A DNA stretch of 64,000 nt from Candidatus Rhodoferax odensensis (lineage in GTDB: Bacteria; Pseudomonadota; Gammaproteobacteria; Burkholderiales; Burkholderiaceae_C): positions 1-64,000 of the forward strand of contig JADKDJ010000017.1 in assembly GCA_016718405.1 (NCBI GenBank), in the 5' to 3' direction. Made by a program: the position numbers and the translations under genes. The notes under the pieces were generated by a model. That model did not search any database. It was given only the letters and a program-made list of their open reading frames with translations, and had not been told where the DNA came from. Below are positions 1 to 9,126 of the stretch, one piece after another (the stretch's first letter is position 1; each line of letters begins with the position of its first letter).

Positions 1-562
1 GTGTGGCGTTGTCAGGCGTGAGCTCGCTGGCATAACTGCCCAGCACCTTGCCGTTGCGGTCTAGCAAGTACTTGTGGAAGTTCCACTTGGGAGCCTGACC
101 GGTAGCCTTGAAGAGCGCAGCGTAAAACGGGTTGCGCGCATCGCCCGCCACCACCGTCTTGGCAAACATAGGGAACTTGACGCCGTAGGTGTTGAAGCAG
201 AAATCGGCAATCTCCTTTGACGAGCCCGGTTCCTGCTTGCCAAAGTCATTGGACGGAAAACCCAGCACCACCAGGCCGCGACGCTGGTACTTGGCGTACA
301 GCGCTTCAAGCCCTTCGTACTGACCGGTGAAGCCACAAAAGCTGGCGGTGTTGACCACCAGCACCACCTTGCCGGCGAACTGACACAGATCCTGCGGCGT
401 TTCGTCCTGTAGGCGCAAGAACCGGTGCTGCAGGATCGTCGGGCAGGACCGCGTCGCCGCAGAGGGCGCGGCCACCGGCGTTGGCGCCTGCGCTGCGAGC
501 GCAAAGCTGCCAGCCGCCACCCAGCCCAGAAAAACTGACGCAGCAAAGGCGCGTGACTTCAT
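1..562 (-). CDS. Glutathione peroxidase family protein (partial, 3' end off the left edge)
   Basis: Reduces hydrogen or organic peroxides using a thiol donor. Reading the minus strand from the ATG at 562 gives an uninterrupted protein. The first ~25 residues (KSRAFAASVFLGWVAAG, then ALAAQA) look like a cleavable signal peptide, so the enzyme is probably periplasmic. Catalytic motif NTASFCGFTGQ puts the peroxidatic residue at Cys76, so this is a cysteine and not a selenocysteine enzyme. GFPSNDFGKQEPG supplies the conserved Gln, and PKWNFHKYLLDRNG the conserved Trp-Asn. The frame runs off position 1 about ten residues before the usual C-terminus. A different frame of the same strand is also open but is only a shadow. 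The family call is certain; the in vivo reductant is unknown. Confidence 0.93.
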   Translation of the reverse strand, partial: MKSRAFAASVFLGWVAAGSFALAAQAPTPVAAPSAATRSCPTILQHRFLRLQDETPQDLCQFAGKVVLVVNTASFCGFTGQYEGLEALYAKYQRRGLVVLGFPSNDFGKQEPGSSKEIADFCFNTYGVKFPMFAKTVVAGDARNPFYAALFKATGQAPKWNFHKYLLDRNGKVLGSYASELTPDNAT

Positions 563-707
563 GACGCCGACTCCAGAAAAGGTGATATGCGGCACTCTAC
601 GTCGAAGCGTTAAAGTACGTCGGTCGACAAGGTCTTTGCGTCGACGACGCTTCCCCGCTGGCCGCCAGGCATCCATTGGGGTAACGCGCACCCGGCCCTC
701 GATCACT

Positions 708-1154
708 TCACTCCGTCAGCGGGACCGGGCCAATCAGGTAGGCGCTGAACTTGTCACGCAACTCACCGGTGATGGGCACCGAGCGGTGCGTCTTCATGCA
801 CGCTAGCACCACGGTCAGCTTGGCTTCCACGCGCAATTGGCCGCCGGCCTGAGCTTGCACGGCGAACTTCATCGAACTGGTGCCTAGGCGCTCGACGCGC
901 AAGCTCAGCCGCAACATTTCTCCGACCTTGCTCGGCGAGACAAAGCGGCACTCCACGCTGCCCATGGGCACACCCAAATGCTGGTTGACATGAAAGTCGG
1001 CAAAGTCAATGCCCAGCGCCTGGTTGAACCAGTCTTCCACCAGCTCATTGAACAGCACGAAGTACTGCGGGTAGAACACGATGCCAGCCGGGTCGCAATG
1101 GTGGAACCGGATCAGCTTGTCGCATTCAAAGGTGCGGCCGTCTTGAGCTGGCAT
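708..1154 (-). CDS. Acyl-CoA thioesterase, 4-hydroxybenzoyl-CoA thioesterase (hotdog) family
   Basis: 148-residue single hotdog-fold domain, the usual length for the 4HBT/YbgC family. The motif RFHHCDPAGIVFYPQYF holds the catalytic Asp (residue 21) and the following helix of this family. The start at 1154 is chosen because an AGGAG sits about 10 bases upstream; the frame is open further upstream but without family similarity. It hydrolyses a thioester, but the substrate cannot be told from sequence. Aryl- or acyl-CoA is plausible, since the window also carries an anaerobic benzoyl-CoA pathway and relatives occur beside aromatic degradation genes. It ends the same-strand set thioesterase, ThDP enzyme, flavoprotein: the ThDP gene stop is 164 bases upstream. 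Confidence 0.85.
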   Translation of the reverse strand: MPAQDGRTFECDKLIRFHHCDPAGIVFYPQYFVLFNELVEDWFNQALGIDFADFHVNQHLGVPMGSVECRFVSPSKVGEMLRLSLRVERLGTSSMKFAVQAQAGGQLRVEAKLTVVLACMKTHRSVPITGELRDKFSAYLIGPVPLTE

Positions 1155-1318
1155 GGGGTAAAACTCCTGAGAACTGGGTGAGCGAAAAGCCGGCAACACG
1201 AAGACTGCTATCGACTGCGTTGGAGTATCGCATTCCCCGCCCACCGTCGGACTGGCCGGTCCATCCGGGAAGGCCTCGGCCGCAACCGCACCGTGGCGGC
1301 GCCTTCGAAGCGCCATCG

Positions 1319-2974
1319 TCAGGGCGCAATCTTGCGTTTGAGCGCCCGTGCAATGGGCTGCGGCAGATTGGCCAACGATTGCAGCAAGTGCGGCAACACA
1401 CGCAACTTCAGCCCGGTCAGGCTGGGCGGCACGATGGCCTCAATCAGATGCGGGCCTGGCGTGCGCAACGCGTGCTCGAAGGCGCTCAGGAATTCTTCGG
1501 TGGTGGTGGCACGCCTGGATGCCACGCCCATGCTTTCACCCAGGCGCACAAAATCAATCGGTGGCGTACGCAGGTCGAGCTGGGCTTTCGCCTTGTCGCT
1601 GGCGCCCTCTGCCCCCACCCGCCGCAGTTCGACATTGAGGATGGCGTAGGAGCGGTTGTTGAAGATGATGTTGATGACGTCGAGCTTCTCGCGAGCTTGC
1701 GTCCACAGAGCCTGAATGGTGTACATGGCCGAGCCGTCGCCAACCAGGGCAATCACCTTGCGCTTTGGGCAGGCAATGGCCGCGCCAGCCGCGTTGGGCA
1801 AGCCCTGGCCAATGGCACCACCGGTGAGCGTGATCACATCGTGGCGCGGCGCGCCGGCGGTGTACATGGCCAGCATGATGCCCGAGGTCTGTGCTTCGTC
1901 CACCAGGATGGCGTTGTCCGGCATCAGTTGCCCAATAGCCTTGCAGACCTTGTCGGCGGTGAACTTGCCGCGCGGCAGGCCAGGACGCCTGGAAGCCTGC
2001 AGCACCGGCGGGGTTTGCCCGGCGCCAACCGCAGCTGACAGCTTGTCCAGGCTGCCGGTTACGTCCTGGGTGTAGGACGCCAAGGTGTGCAACTGACAGC
2101 CCTCGGGCACCAGGTAGCTCTTTTTGCCGGGATAAGCAAAGAACGACACCGGCGCCTTGGCGTCGACCAGGATCAGGTGGTCCAGACCCGTCAGCTGTAC
2201 CGAGGCCAGCTCGGCCAGGTAGGCAATACGCTCGACATGCGGCAAGCCCGCGCCACGCTCGATTCGGGTCGGAAAGACTTCGGCAAACAACTTGGCGCCC
2301 GTCTTGGCCGCTATGCGCGCCACGGCCATCAACGCCGGTGCGCGCAGCGCGCGGCCGCCCAGCAAAATGGCCTTCTTGCCTTCACCCTGCAGCGCCTGGG
2401 CGACAGCCGCCACGGTGGCGTCGTCCGCGGCTTCGGGGGTGGCGATGGCGAGTGGCGCGGCGGGTACACCGCCCTCGCTCCAGGACACGTCGGCAGGAAG
2501 GATCAGCGTGGCAACCTGCCCCGGCGGGCCTTGGCAGACAGCAATGGCTTGCGCGGCGTCCTTGCACAGGTCCTGCGTGCTTGTGGAGGTACGCACCCAC
2601 GGCGACACGTTGCGCGCCACGGTCTCGATGTCGGACTGCAACTGGGCGTCGTACTGCGTGTGGTAGGTGGCGTGGTCGCCCACGATGTTGAGCATCGGCA
2701 CCCGGCCTTTGCGCGCGTTGTGCAGGTTGGCCAGACCGTTGCCCAGGCCGCAACCCAGGTGCAACAGCGTGGCAGCCGGCTTGTCGGCCATGCGGGCGTA
2801 GCCGTCCGCCGCGCCGGTGGCCACACCTTCAAACAGGGCCAGCACCGCGCGCATTTGGGGCACGGTGTCGAGCGCGGCCACGAAGTGCATCTCCGACGTG
2901 CCGGGGTTGGTGAAGCAGGTGGTGATGCCAGCATCAACCAGGGTACGAATCAGGGCATTGGCGCCGTTGGACAT
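1319..2974 (-). CDS. Thiamine diphosphate-dependent enzyme, acetolactate synthase-like
   Basis: 551 residues in the three-domain order of ThDP decarboxylases and synthases. The N-terminal PYR domain has FTNPGTSEMHF (Glu28 is the expected cofactor-activating glutamate), then FEGVATGAADGYARM. A central domain follows. The C-terminal PP domain has the ThDP-Mg motif GDGSAMYTIQALWTQ ending in IIFNN at about residues 411-440. It resembles acetolactate synthase large subunits and benzoylformate decarboxylase, but no small regulatory subunit is nearby. It lies 43 bases downstream of a KstD-like flavoprotein gene on the same strand, so a catabolic C-C bond-cleaving or forming role on a keto acid or diketone is more likely than branched-chain amino acid synthesis. 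Substrate not identifiable. Confidence 0.8.
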   Translation of the reverse strand: MSNGANALIRTLVDAGITTCFTNPGTSEMHFVAALDTVPQMRAVLALFEGVATGAADGYARMADKPAATLLHLGCGLGNGLANLHNARKGRVPMLNIVGDHATYHTQYDAQLQSDIETVARNVSPWVRTSTSTQDLCKDAAQAIAVCQGPPGQVATLILPADVSWSEGGVPAAPLAIATPEAADDATVAAVAQALQGEGKKAILLGGRALRAPALMAVARIAAKTGAKLFAEVFPTRIERGAGLPHVERIAYLAELASVQLTGLDHLILVDAKAPVSFFAYPGKKSYLVPEGCQLHTLASYTQDVTGSLDKLSAAVGAGQTPPVLQASRRPGLPRGKFTADKVCKAIGQLMPDNAILVDEAQTSGIMLAMYTAGAPRHDVITLTGGAIGQGLPNAAGAAIACPKRKVIALVGDGSAMYTIQALWTQAREKLDVINIIFNNRSYAILNVELRRVGAEGASDKAKAQLDLRTPPIDFVRLGESMGVASRRATTTEEFLSAFEHALRTPGPHLIEAIVPPSLTGLKLRVLPHLLQSLANLPQPIARALKRKIAP

Positions 2975-3017
2975 GGAGTCTCCTCAGAGTTCAATGGGTA
3001 GGACAGGAGCGCGGGGC

Positions 3018-4637
3018 TCAGAGGCCACGGCCCGCGACGATGGAACGTGCCGCGGCCCTTGCCGTCAGGATGCAGCCCGGCAAAAAGGTGCCCTCCAAGG
3101 AGCGCTTGCCACTGGCGCCACCACCACCGAAGCCAGCCGCCTCGCCGACGCAATACAGGCCTTCGATGGGCTGATCGGCAGCGTCAAGCACGCGGCTTTG
3201 CAGATCGGTCTTCAAACCGCCCAGGCTCTTGCGGGTGATCAATTGCATTTGAATGGCGATGAAGGGGCCGGCGCCCTTGGCCTGCAGCGGTGCCGGCTTG
3301 CAAGTGCGCAAGCGGTCTGGCCCCCAGTGCCGCGCCTGCTCAATGCGGCGAATCTGGTCGTCGTTGACAAGCGAGTCACCGCGCTGAAAGTTGGCATCGA
3401 AGCCATCCGCCGTTTGCTGCAACACGTCGGGTTGCACATCGTTGGTGCCAGTCAGCGCGTTCATCTTGGCCGCCAGTTCGGCCAGCGTGTCGGCCACCAA
3501 AAAATGCTGGCTCTCGGCCGCCATCTGCTTGATCAGACGATGGTTGCCCAGCAGCGTTTCCTTCAGAAACATCGGCAGTTGCCGGTCTCGGATGCGCTGG
3601 TTGTGCTCGGCGCCGGAGATGGCGAACTCCTTGATGGCGATGCGCCAGTTCAGCAGATGCCAGGTGTAGGGCATTTCCTGCGCGGCCACGCGCTGGCACA
3701 GCAGGTGGGTGTCAAATCCCGTGACCAGCGGCTCCGGCCCGATGCGCCGGCCCGTGTGGTCCAGCCAGAGCGCCGATTTGCAGGGAATGGCGGACAGGCC
3801 GTGTCCGGGGAAGTGCGGTTGCGGGTGGGGCAAGCCGGCAGCGTAGTTCCACATCTCCCCGGCATGCGTGATATGGCCGCCCAGCCCAGCCACGAGATGG
3901 TGCAGCTTGCCGTTGGCAAACGGGTGGGCGCCGTTGAGCATGGTGGCGGGCAGCGGGCGCGTCGGTGGCCAGTTGGCACGGGCCTGCTCGTGGCTGCCGT
4001 TCATGCCGCCCATGGCCAGCACCACCGCCTGCGCCGCAAACAGCACCGACTGGCCAGTGTCGTGGTTGATGCCGTTGGCACCGGTCACCACGCCGTCATG
4101 GGACTCAATGCCAACTATCTCGTGATTGCTGAGCAGTCTCAGCCGATTGCCGGTGTTGGCCTGGTGCAAGGTCTCGATCATGCGCTGGGTGAGCCACTGC
4201 GAGGTGCCCCACACGATGTGGTAACGCGGCAGCGAGTTGCCGTTGCCCTGCAAACCACGCTCCACCCAGTTGACGGCCGGCATGAACTTGAGGCCGTGGC
4301 CGACCACCCAGTCGTACACCCGCTCGCGCGAGTGCTGCACATAGTGGTGCGCCCACTGGCGGGGCCAGTGCTCTTGCTCGCCCAGTTCGCCAAAACGCAC
4401 CCAATCCTCAAACGCGCGCTCGGGTGAGTCCTTCAGCTTCATGCGCCGCTGCAAGGGGGTGTCCACCAGCGCCATGCCACCAAAGGCCCACAACGCCAGC
4501 CCGCCCAGCCGCTGCGGCGTATCGCGATCCACCAGCGTCACCGACTTGCCGGCGCGCAGGCACTCGATGGCGGTGACCAGGCCGGCCAGACCGCCGCCCA
4601 CCACCAGAACATCGGATTGAACGCTTGTTGTTGTCAT
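3018..4637 (-). CDS. FAD-binding dehydrogenase, 3-oxosteroid dehydrogenase/fumarate reductase-like
   Basis: 539-residue flavoprotein. The N-terminal dinucleotide fold VLVVGGGLAGLVTAIE is followed by an acidic LVDRD that binds the ribose. The C-terminal GLYCVGEAAGFGGGGASGKRSLEG and GCILTARAAARS are typical of the FAD_binding_2 family (KstD, flavocytochrome c and urocanate-reductase relatives). Such enzymes add or remove hydrogens across a C-C bond next to a carbonyl or carboxylate. The ATG at 4637 has AGGAG 7 bases upstream and is preferred to an upstream in-frame ATG at 4661. It is the first gene of the three-gene minus-strand set and is divergent from a broken AraC regulator. The actual substrate is unknown; no signal peptide or Tat motif is present, so the enzyme is cytoplasmic. 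Confidence 0.8.
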   Translation of the reverse strand: MTTTSVQSDVLVVGGGLAGLVTAIECLRAGKSVTLVDRDTPQRLGGLALWAFGGMALVDTPLQRRMKLKDSPERAFEDWVRFGELGEQEHWPRQWAHHYVQHSRERVYDWVVGHGLKFMPAVNWVERGLQGNGNSLPRYHIVWGTSQWLTQRMIETLHQANTGNRLRLLSNHEIVGIESHDGVVTGANGINHDTGQSVLFAAQAVVLAMGGMNGSHEQARANWPPTRPLPATMLNGAHPFANGKLHHLVAGLGGHITHAGEMWNYAAGLPHPQPHFPGHGLSAIPCKSALWLDHTGRRIGPEPLVTGFDTHLLCQRVAAQEMPYTWHLLNWRIAIKEFAISGAEHNQRIRDRQLPMFLKETLLGNHRLIKQMAAESQHFLVADTLAELAAKMNALTGTNDVQPDVLQQTADGFDANFQRGDSLVNDDQIRRIEQARHWGPDRLRTCKPAPLQAKGAGPFIAIQMQLITRKSLGGLKTDLQSRVLDAADQPIEGLYCVGEAAGFGGGGASGKRSLEGTFLPGCILTARAAARSIVAGRGL

Positions 4638-4723
4638 CACGCATCTCCTGCTTGCACACACGGCACTAAGTCAACCTTAACGGCTTATGATGCGCGACAC
4701 CTTGACCCTGGAAGCCGAACGCC

Positions 4724-5774
4724 TTGACCTCAGACGCCACTGTTTCGATGAGTTGGGTCAACACGCTGCTGCTGGCCGCTGAACGTCTGGGCCTGCCACG
4801 CGCCAACCTGCTGCAGCGAGCCGGCGTGCGCACCGAGCTGCGTGCCGATGCGCGACTGCCGGTTGACGACATCACGCGCCTGTGGCGCACCGCGGCCGAA
4901 CTCACTGGCGACCCCGGCTTTGGCCTCAAGGCCGGGCGGTTGGTCGGACCGGGGAGCTTCAACGTGGTCAGCTTCATTCTGCTGGCCAGCGCCACGCTAC
5001 GCGACGCGGTCACCGAGGGTGCAGAAGTTTCAGCGCCTGATCAGTGACGGCGGCCGTTTTCAATTGGTAGCCGGGGAAACCCACAGCTGGCTGATCTATC
5101 ACCCACAACAGGGCGACCTGGCTTTCAGCCCGCACCAGATCGAAGCCGTGCTGGCTGCAGTGGTCAGCGTGTTTCGCTGGATCACCGCACGCGCCGTGCA
5201 ACCCGTGGCGGTGCAGTTCAACCATGCACGTCTGGCACCCTTGGCCGACTACCAGTCGGTGTTTGGACCGCAAGTCGATTTTGCGCAGGCCTTCAACGGC
5301 GTACAACTGGACAACGCCACGCTGGACCAACCGCTGCAAAGCGCCGACTTGCAGCTTGCCACGCTGCACCGCGAGTACGCCATGGCACAACTGGCGGCAC
5401 TGTCGCAGTCCAGCGACCTGGGCGAACAGCTGCGCAGTTGGCTGCTGACGCGGCTTAGCGCGGGTCTGCCCGACGCCGCTGCAGCGGCGCGCCACCTGGG
5501 TTTGAGCGAACGCGTGCTAGCGCGGCGTCTGCAGACCAAGGGCACCAGCTACAAAGCCTTGGTTGACGCGTTGCGCCGCGAACGCGCCTGTGAACAAGTG
5601 GCCAACACCAGCGCCAGCTTTGCCAGCATCGCGCGCGAGCTGGGCTTCTCGGAAGCGAGTGCCTTCAACCGCGCTTTTCGGCGTTGGACCGCGCAGAGCC
5701 CAGGGCAGTGGCGCGCTGCGGCATCGCCCAAAGTATCAAGCGGCGATACCCCAAGGTTGACCAACAACCACTGA
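4724..5774 (+). pseudogene. AraC-family transcriptional regulator, frameshifted
   Basis: Two overlapping frames together make one OruR/ArgR-like AraC regulator. Residues from 4724 (TTG start, or ATG at 4748) to about 5017 give the start of the N-terminal ligand-binding domain. From 5019 another frame continues with RLISDGGRFQLVAG and finishes with the two helix-turn-helix motifs AAAARHLGLSERVLARRLQ and SFASIARELGFSEASAFNRAFRRW. Removing one G from the GGG at 5017-5019 restores a continuous protein of about 350 residues. This is either a recent inactivating insertion or a sequencing or assembly error. It is divergent from the flavoprotein/ThDP/thioesterase set with about 90 bases between them, so it was probably their activator. 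Confidence 0.85.
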
Positions 5775-5913
5775 AGCAAGCCGACGCACCGGCGCCGGAC
5801 CGAGCTTCCGATACTGCGCCTCGGGCCCAAAGTCACGCAAATATTACCAATGCCCGGCGCGGCTGTCAGGGCAGAATCCACCGCAAACAACTCAAGAGAG
5901 CGAGGCAGACTGC

Positions 5914-7830
5914 ATGAGCGACAACACCCCCCACGGCGAACACCCCAACCAGTTCGCGCTAATGGGCCAACGGCGCTTTGCGCCCTTCTTCTGGACGCAG
6001 TTCGCAGGCGCGGCCAACGACAACCTTTTCAAGTTCGCCTTCACTGTGATGGTGACCTACCAGCTCAGCGTGAGTTGGCTCGAACCCAGCATGGCCGGGC
6101 TGGTGATTGGCGCCCTGTTCATCCTGCCCTTTCTGCTGTTCTCGGCGACGGCCGGCCAGCTCACCGACAAGTACGACAAGACGGTGATGATTCGCTTCGT
6201 CAAGAACCTGGAAATCGGCATCATGCTGCTGGCCGCCTACGGCTTCTATCTGGACCAGGTGGTGGTACTGCTGGCCTGCACCTTCTTGATGGGCCTGCAT
6301 TCCACGCTGTTTGGGCCGGTCAAGTTTGCGCTGCTGCCGCAAGTGTTGTCCGAGCGCGAGCTCACCGGCGGCAACGGCATGGTGGAGATGGGCACCTTCG
6401 TCGCCATCCTGTCGGGCAACATCGTCGGCGGCCTGCTGGTAGCGATTCCCGAGATCGGGCACCAGACGGTGGCCATCGCCTGCGTGGCCATGGCCATTGT
6501 GGGCCGTGTCGTTGCCGGCTACATCCCGAAGGCACCCGCCACCGACCCGGCCCTGAAAGTCAACTGGAACCCGATCAGTGAAACCTGGCGCAACCTGACG
6601 CTGGCGCATGGCAACCTGGTGGTGTTTCGCTCGCTGCTGGGCATCAGTTGGATGTGGTTTTTTGGCGCGGTGTTCCTGAGCCAATTCCCCAGCCTGGCCA
6701 AGGAAGTGCTGCATGGTGATGCCAACGTGGCCTCGCTGCTGCTGGTGGTGTTTTCCATCGGCATCGGCACCGGCTCGCTCTTGTGCGAGATGCTGAGCCG
6801 CCGCCATGTCGAGATTGGCCTGGTGCCGGTGGGCGCCATTGGCATGAGCGTGTTTGCCATTGACGTGTACTTTGCCAGCACCGGTCTGCCCGCCTCGCCG
6901 GCCATGGGCCTTTCGGCCTTTGTGAGCCAAGCCGCGCATTGGCGCGTGATGGCCGACCTGGCGCTGCTGAGCCTGTTTGCCGGGCTGTACAGCGTGCCGA
7001 TGTACGCGCTGATCCAGTTGCGCAGTCAGCCGACGCACCGCGCGCGCATCATCGCGGCCAACAACATTCTCAACGCCCTGTTCATGATCGCCAGCTCGGT
7101 GATTGCCGGCGCGCTACTCAAGAGCGGCTTCACCATTCCACAGATCTTCCTGTTCACCGGCCTGGCCAACGCGGTGGTAGCGTTCTACATCTTCATGCTG
7201 GTGCCCGAGTACCTGCTGCGTTTTGTGGCCTGGGTGGCCTCGCGTTTCGTCTACCGCTTCAAGGTGCAGGGCGATGAGAACATTCCGGTGCAAGGCGCAG
7301 CCGTTCTGGTATGCAACCACGTGAGCTTTGTCGACGCGGTGCTACTGATGGCCGCCAGCCCGCGCCCGATACGCTTTGTGATGGACCACCGCATCTTCAA
7401 GGTACCGGTGCTGGGCTGGTTGTTCAAGCTGGCCAAGGCGATCCCGATTGCGCCGCAAAGGGACGACCCACACACCTACCAGGCCGCCTTCGACGCCGCC
7501 GCGCAAGTTCTGCGCGAGGGCGACCTGCTGGCGATCTTCCCCGAAGGCGGCATCACCGCCGACGGCAAACTGCAGCCATTCAAGGGCGGCATCATGAAGA
7601 TCATGGAACGCGCCCAGGCCGACGGCCTGAACGTGACGGTGATTCCGATGGCGCTGACCAATCTGTGGGGCTCGTACTTCAGCCGCGTGGAGCGCGGCAA
7701 CGCCATGGTGCGCCCATTCCGGCGTGGCCTGCTCAGTCGCGTCGGCCTGAACGTGGGCGCCGCAGTCAGCCCGGCCCAAGTGCAGCCCGAGCTACTGCGT
7801 CAGCACGTGAGCGAGCTGCTGGCGGCTTGA
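5914..7830 (+). CDS. MFS transporter fused to a 1-acylglycerol-phosphate acyltransferase domain
   Basis: 638 residues. About residues 20-435 are a 12-helix major facilitator domain similar to the lysophospholipid transporter LplT (QFAGAANDNLFKFAF near the start, LTDKYDKTVMIR in the loop). About residues 455-635 are a PlsC-type acyltransferase with NHVSFVDAV (the HX4D catalytic motif, about residue 468) and IFPEGGITADGKLQPFKGG. It probably flips lysophospholipids inward and re-acylates them, a membrane lipid repair role. Three-part relatives carry an extra acyl-ACP synthetase (AMP-binding) domain; that domain is absent here and no such gene is adjacent. The start ATG follows AAGAGAGCGAGG. Confidence 0.88.
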   Translation: MSDNTPHGEHPNQFALMGQRRFAPFFWTQFAGAANDNLFKFAFTVMVTYQLSVSWLEPSMAGLVIGALFILPFLLFSATAGQLTDKYDKTVMIRFVKNLEIGIMLLAAYGFYLDQVVVLLACTFLMGLHSTLFGPVKFALLPQVLSERELTGGNGMVEMGTFVAILSGNIVGGLLVAIPEIGHQTVAIACVAMAIVGRVVAGYIPKAPATDPALKVNWNPISETWRNLTLAHGNLVVFRSLLGISWMWFFGAVFLSQFPSLAKEVLHGDANVASLLLVVFSIGIGTGSLLCEMLSRRHVEIGLVPVGAIGMSVFAIDVYFASTGLPASPAMGLSAFVSQAAHWRVMADLALLSLFAGLYSVPMYALIQLRSQPTHRARIIAANNILNALFMIASSVIAGALLKSGFTIPQIFLFTGLANAVVAFYIFMLVPEYLLRFVAWVASRFVYRFKVQGDENIPVQGAAVLVCNHVSFVDAVLLMAASPRPIRFVMDHRIFKVPVLGWLFKLAKAIPIAPQRDDPHTYQAAFDAAAQVLREGDLLAIFPEGGITADGKLQPFKGGIMKIMERAQADGLNVTVIPMALTNLWGSYFSRVERGNAMVRPFRRGLLSRVGLNVGAAVSPAQVQPELLRQHVSELLAA

Positions 7831-7977
7831 CCACGGTCGAAACGCAAGAACGCACCGGGTAGCGCCAGGCGGTACCCAGAGTGGACAACGGTTCAACTTG
7901 CATCAGCCATCGAGACTTCCCGGCGCACCCCTGACACAGTGCACCTACAAGCATGTGCTTGGGCAACCTGGAATCGT

Positions 7978-8445
7978 ATGAAGGTTCTTTCCTCTTCCCG
8001 TTTGATACGCGTCTTGACGCTGGCTGGTGTGATGTCTGCAGCCGCCAGCTTGACTGGCTGCTACGTGGTGCCAGTGCACCCGCATCAGCCGCCTGCCGCC
8101 GTGGTGCACCTCCCCGCGCCCGTGCTGCAGGCGCCGGCGCAGCCGCTGACCTTTGCGGCCCGGCTGTACCCGGCCAATGACATCGCGTCGGGCTACGGCA
8201 TGATCAGCGCCGTGGTCACCAATGACCTGCATGGCCGAGGCACCTTCAGCACCGCCATCAACGGGGAAAACTTCAGCGGCGAAGCCACCCGCACTGGGGC
8301 GTACTCCAAGGAAGGCGTGGCCAACGGCGCCGGCAATCGGGGCAGCTACATCAGCTGCCGCTACCAGATGAACTCGCAGACTCTGGGCACCGGTTCCTGC
8401 CGCCTGTCCAACGGAGCGCAGTTCACCATGCACGTCGGCAATTGA
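7978..8445 (+). CDS. Small outer-membrane lipoprotein of unknown function
   Basis: 155 residues beginning MKVLSSSRLIRVLTLAGVMSAAASLTGCY, a type II signal peptide with lipobox LTGC (Cys25). A Pro-rich linker (PVHPHQPPAAVVHLPAP) and a domain of about 110 residues follow, with the repeat-like segment GRGTFSTAINGENFSGEATR and a late Cys pair (YISCRYQMNSQ, GSCRLSNGAQ) that may form a disulfide. I do not recognise a named family. The domain looks like a small beta-rich lipoprotein found in many Burkholderiales. The start ATG at 7978 is preferred over the upstream in-frame ATG at 7939 because it gives the signal peptide. Confidence 0.75.
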   Translation: MKVLSSSRLIRVLTLAGVMSAAASLTGCYVVPVHPHQPPAAVVHLPAPVLQAPAQPLTFAARLYPANDIASGYGMISAVVTNDLHGRGTFSTAINGENFSGEATRTGAYSKEGVANGAGNRGSYISCRYQMNSQTLGTGSCRLSNGAQFTMHVGN

Positions 8446-8472
8446 GGCGAAGGGGCCCCGCCGTAACGGGCC

Positions 8473-8997
8473 TCAGACCGCTCGCGGACGAAGGTCAGAC
8501 AGCGCAGCGCGGACTTGTTGCAGCCGCGCACTGACCGATTCGTCCGCTTCCAGGCGAAGCACCGGACACCTGCGCTGCGACAGCCAGGCCGTGTGCTTGG
8601 CCAGGCTGCGCCCTTCAGGTGGACCTTGGTCATAAAGTGCCGCCCACTCCAAAAACGCCTGATCTACCCGAGCGTACTTATCGAGTTCACGTCTTCTCAG
8701 CCGCTCGACCCGGATCGGGGCAGGCAGATACAGGAAGACGATGAGGTCAAACAGGTCTTCGATCTCAACACCCCAGCCAACGATAGAGCCGCTCAGCACG
8801 ACGCCTCGCGACGACGCAATATCATTAGACAACAAGTTTAAGCGCTGTGTTGCGTTGCGTTTGACCTGAAACGGCGGTGCGCTTGGGGTCCAATAGTAGG
8901 AGTCGGCGTCCAGGTGCAGTAAATCGAGATCGTCGGCCAACGCGGCGGCGAGGGTCGTGCAGCCGCTTCCGCTGGCGCCTGTGATGTGGATGTGCAT
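8473..8997 (-). CDS. P-loop nucleotide kinase-like protein (AAA/adenylate kinase-like)
   Basis: 174 residues. The start MHIHITGASGSGCTTLAAALA contains a Walker A loop (GASGSGCTT). LHLDADSYYW follows, then VVLSGSIVGWG and DLIVFLYLPAPIRVERLRRRE (Walker B-like strand with an arginine-rich lid). This pattern fits small adenylate-kinase-like or shikimate-kinase-like NTPases often annotated as AAA family ATPase. Substrate unknown. It stands alone on the minus strand at the left side of the accessory region that leads up to the integron. No clear ribosome site precedes the ATG. Confidence 0.78.
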   Translation of the reverse strand: MHIHITGASGSGCTTLAAALADDLDLLHLDADSYYWTPSAPPFQVKRNATQRLNLLSNDIASSRGVVLSGSIVGWGVEIEDLFDLIVFLYLPAPIRVERLRRRELDKYARVDQAFLEWAALYDQGPPEGRSLAKHTAWLSQRRCPVLRLEADESVSARLQQVRAALSDLRPRAV

Positions 8998-9126
8998 TGG
9001 TGCGCGATTCTATCGAGGCCGTTCAGAACTCCAATCCTGGGCCACGCATGCGGTGACGCACCGGTGACGCGCTGTCAAACGTCCTGTCGGTGCGGCACTG
9101 GCGACAATCTTCGCGAAGGCCGTTGA

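Noticed and set aside
61..546. 161-codon frame on the minus strand at the left edge
   Set aside because: Arg/Ser-rich shadow of the glutathione peroxidase gene in another frame of the same strand.
1319..2974. Biosynthetic acetolactate synthase IlvB
   Set aside because: No IlvN/IlvH small subunit nearby and the neighbours are a KstD-like flavoprotein and thioesterase.
2817..4427. 536-codon open frame on the plus strand opposite the flavoprotein gene
   Set aside because: Antisense shadow without start context or known motif; the flavoprotein has a full FAD fold.
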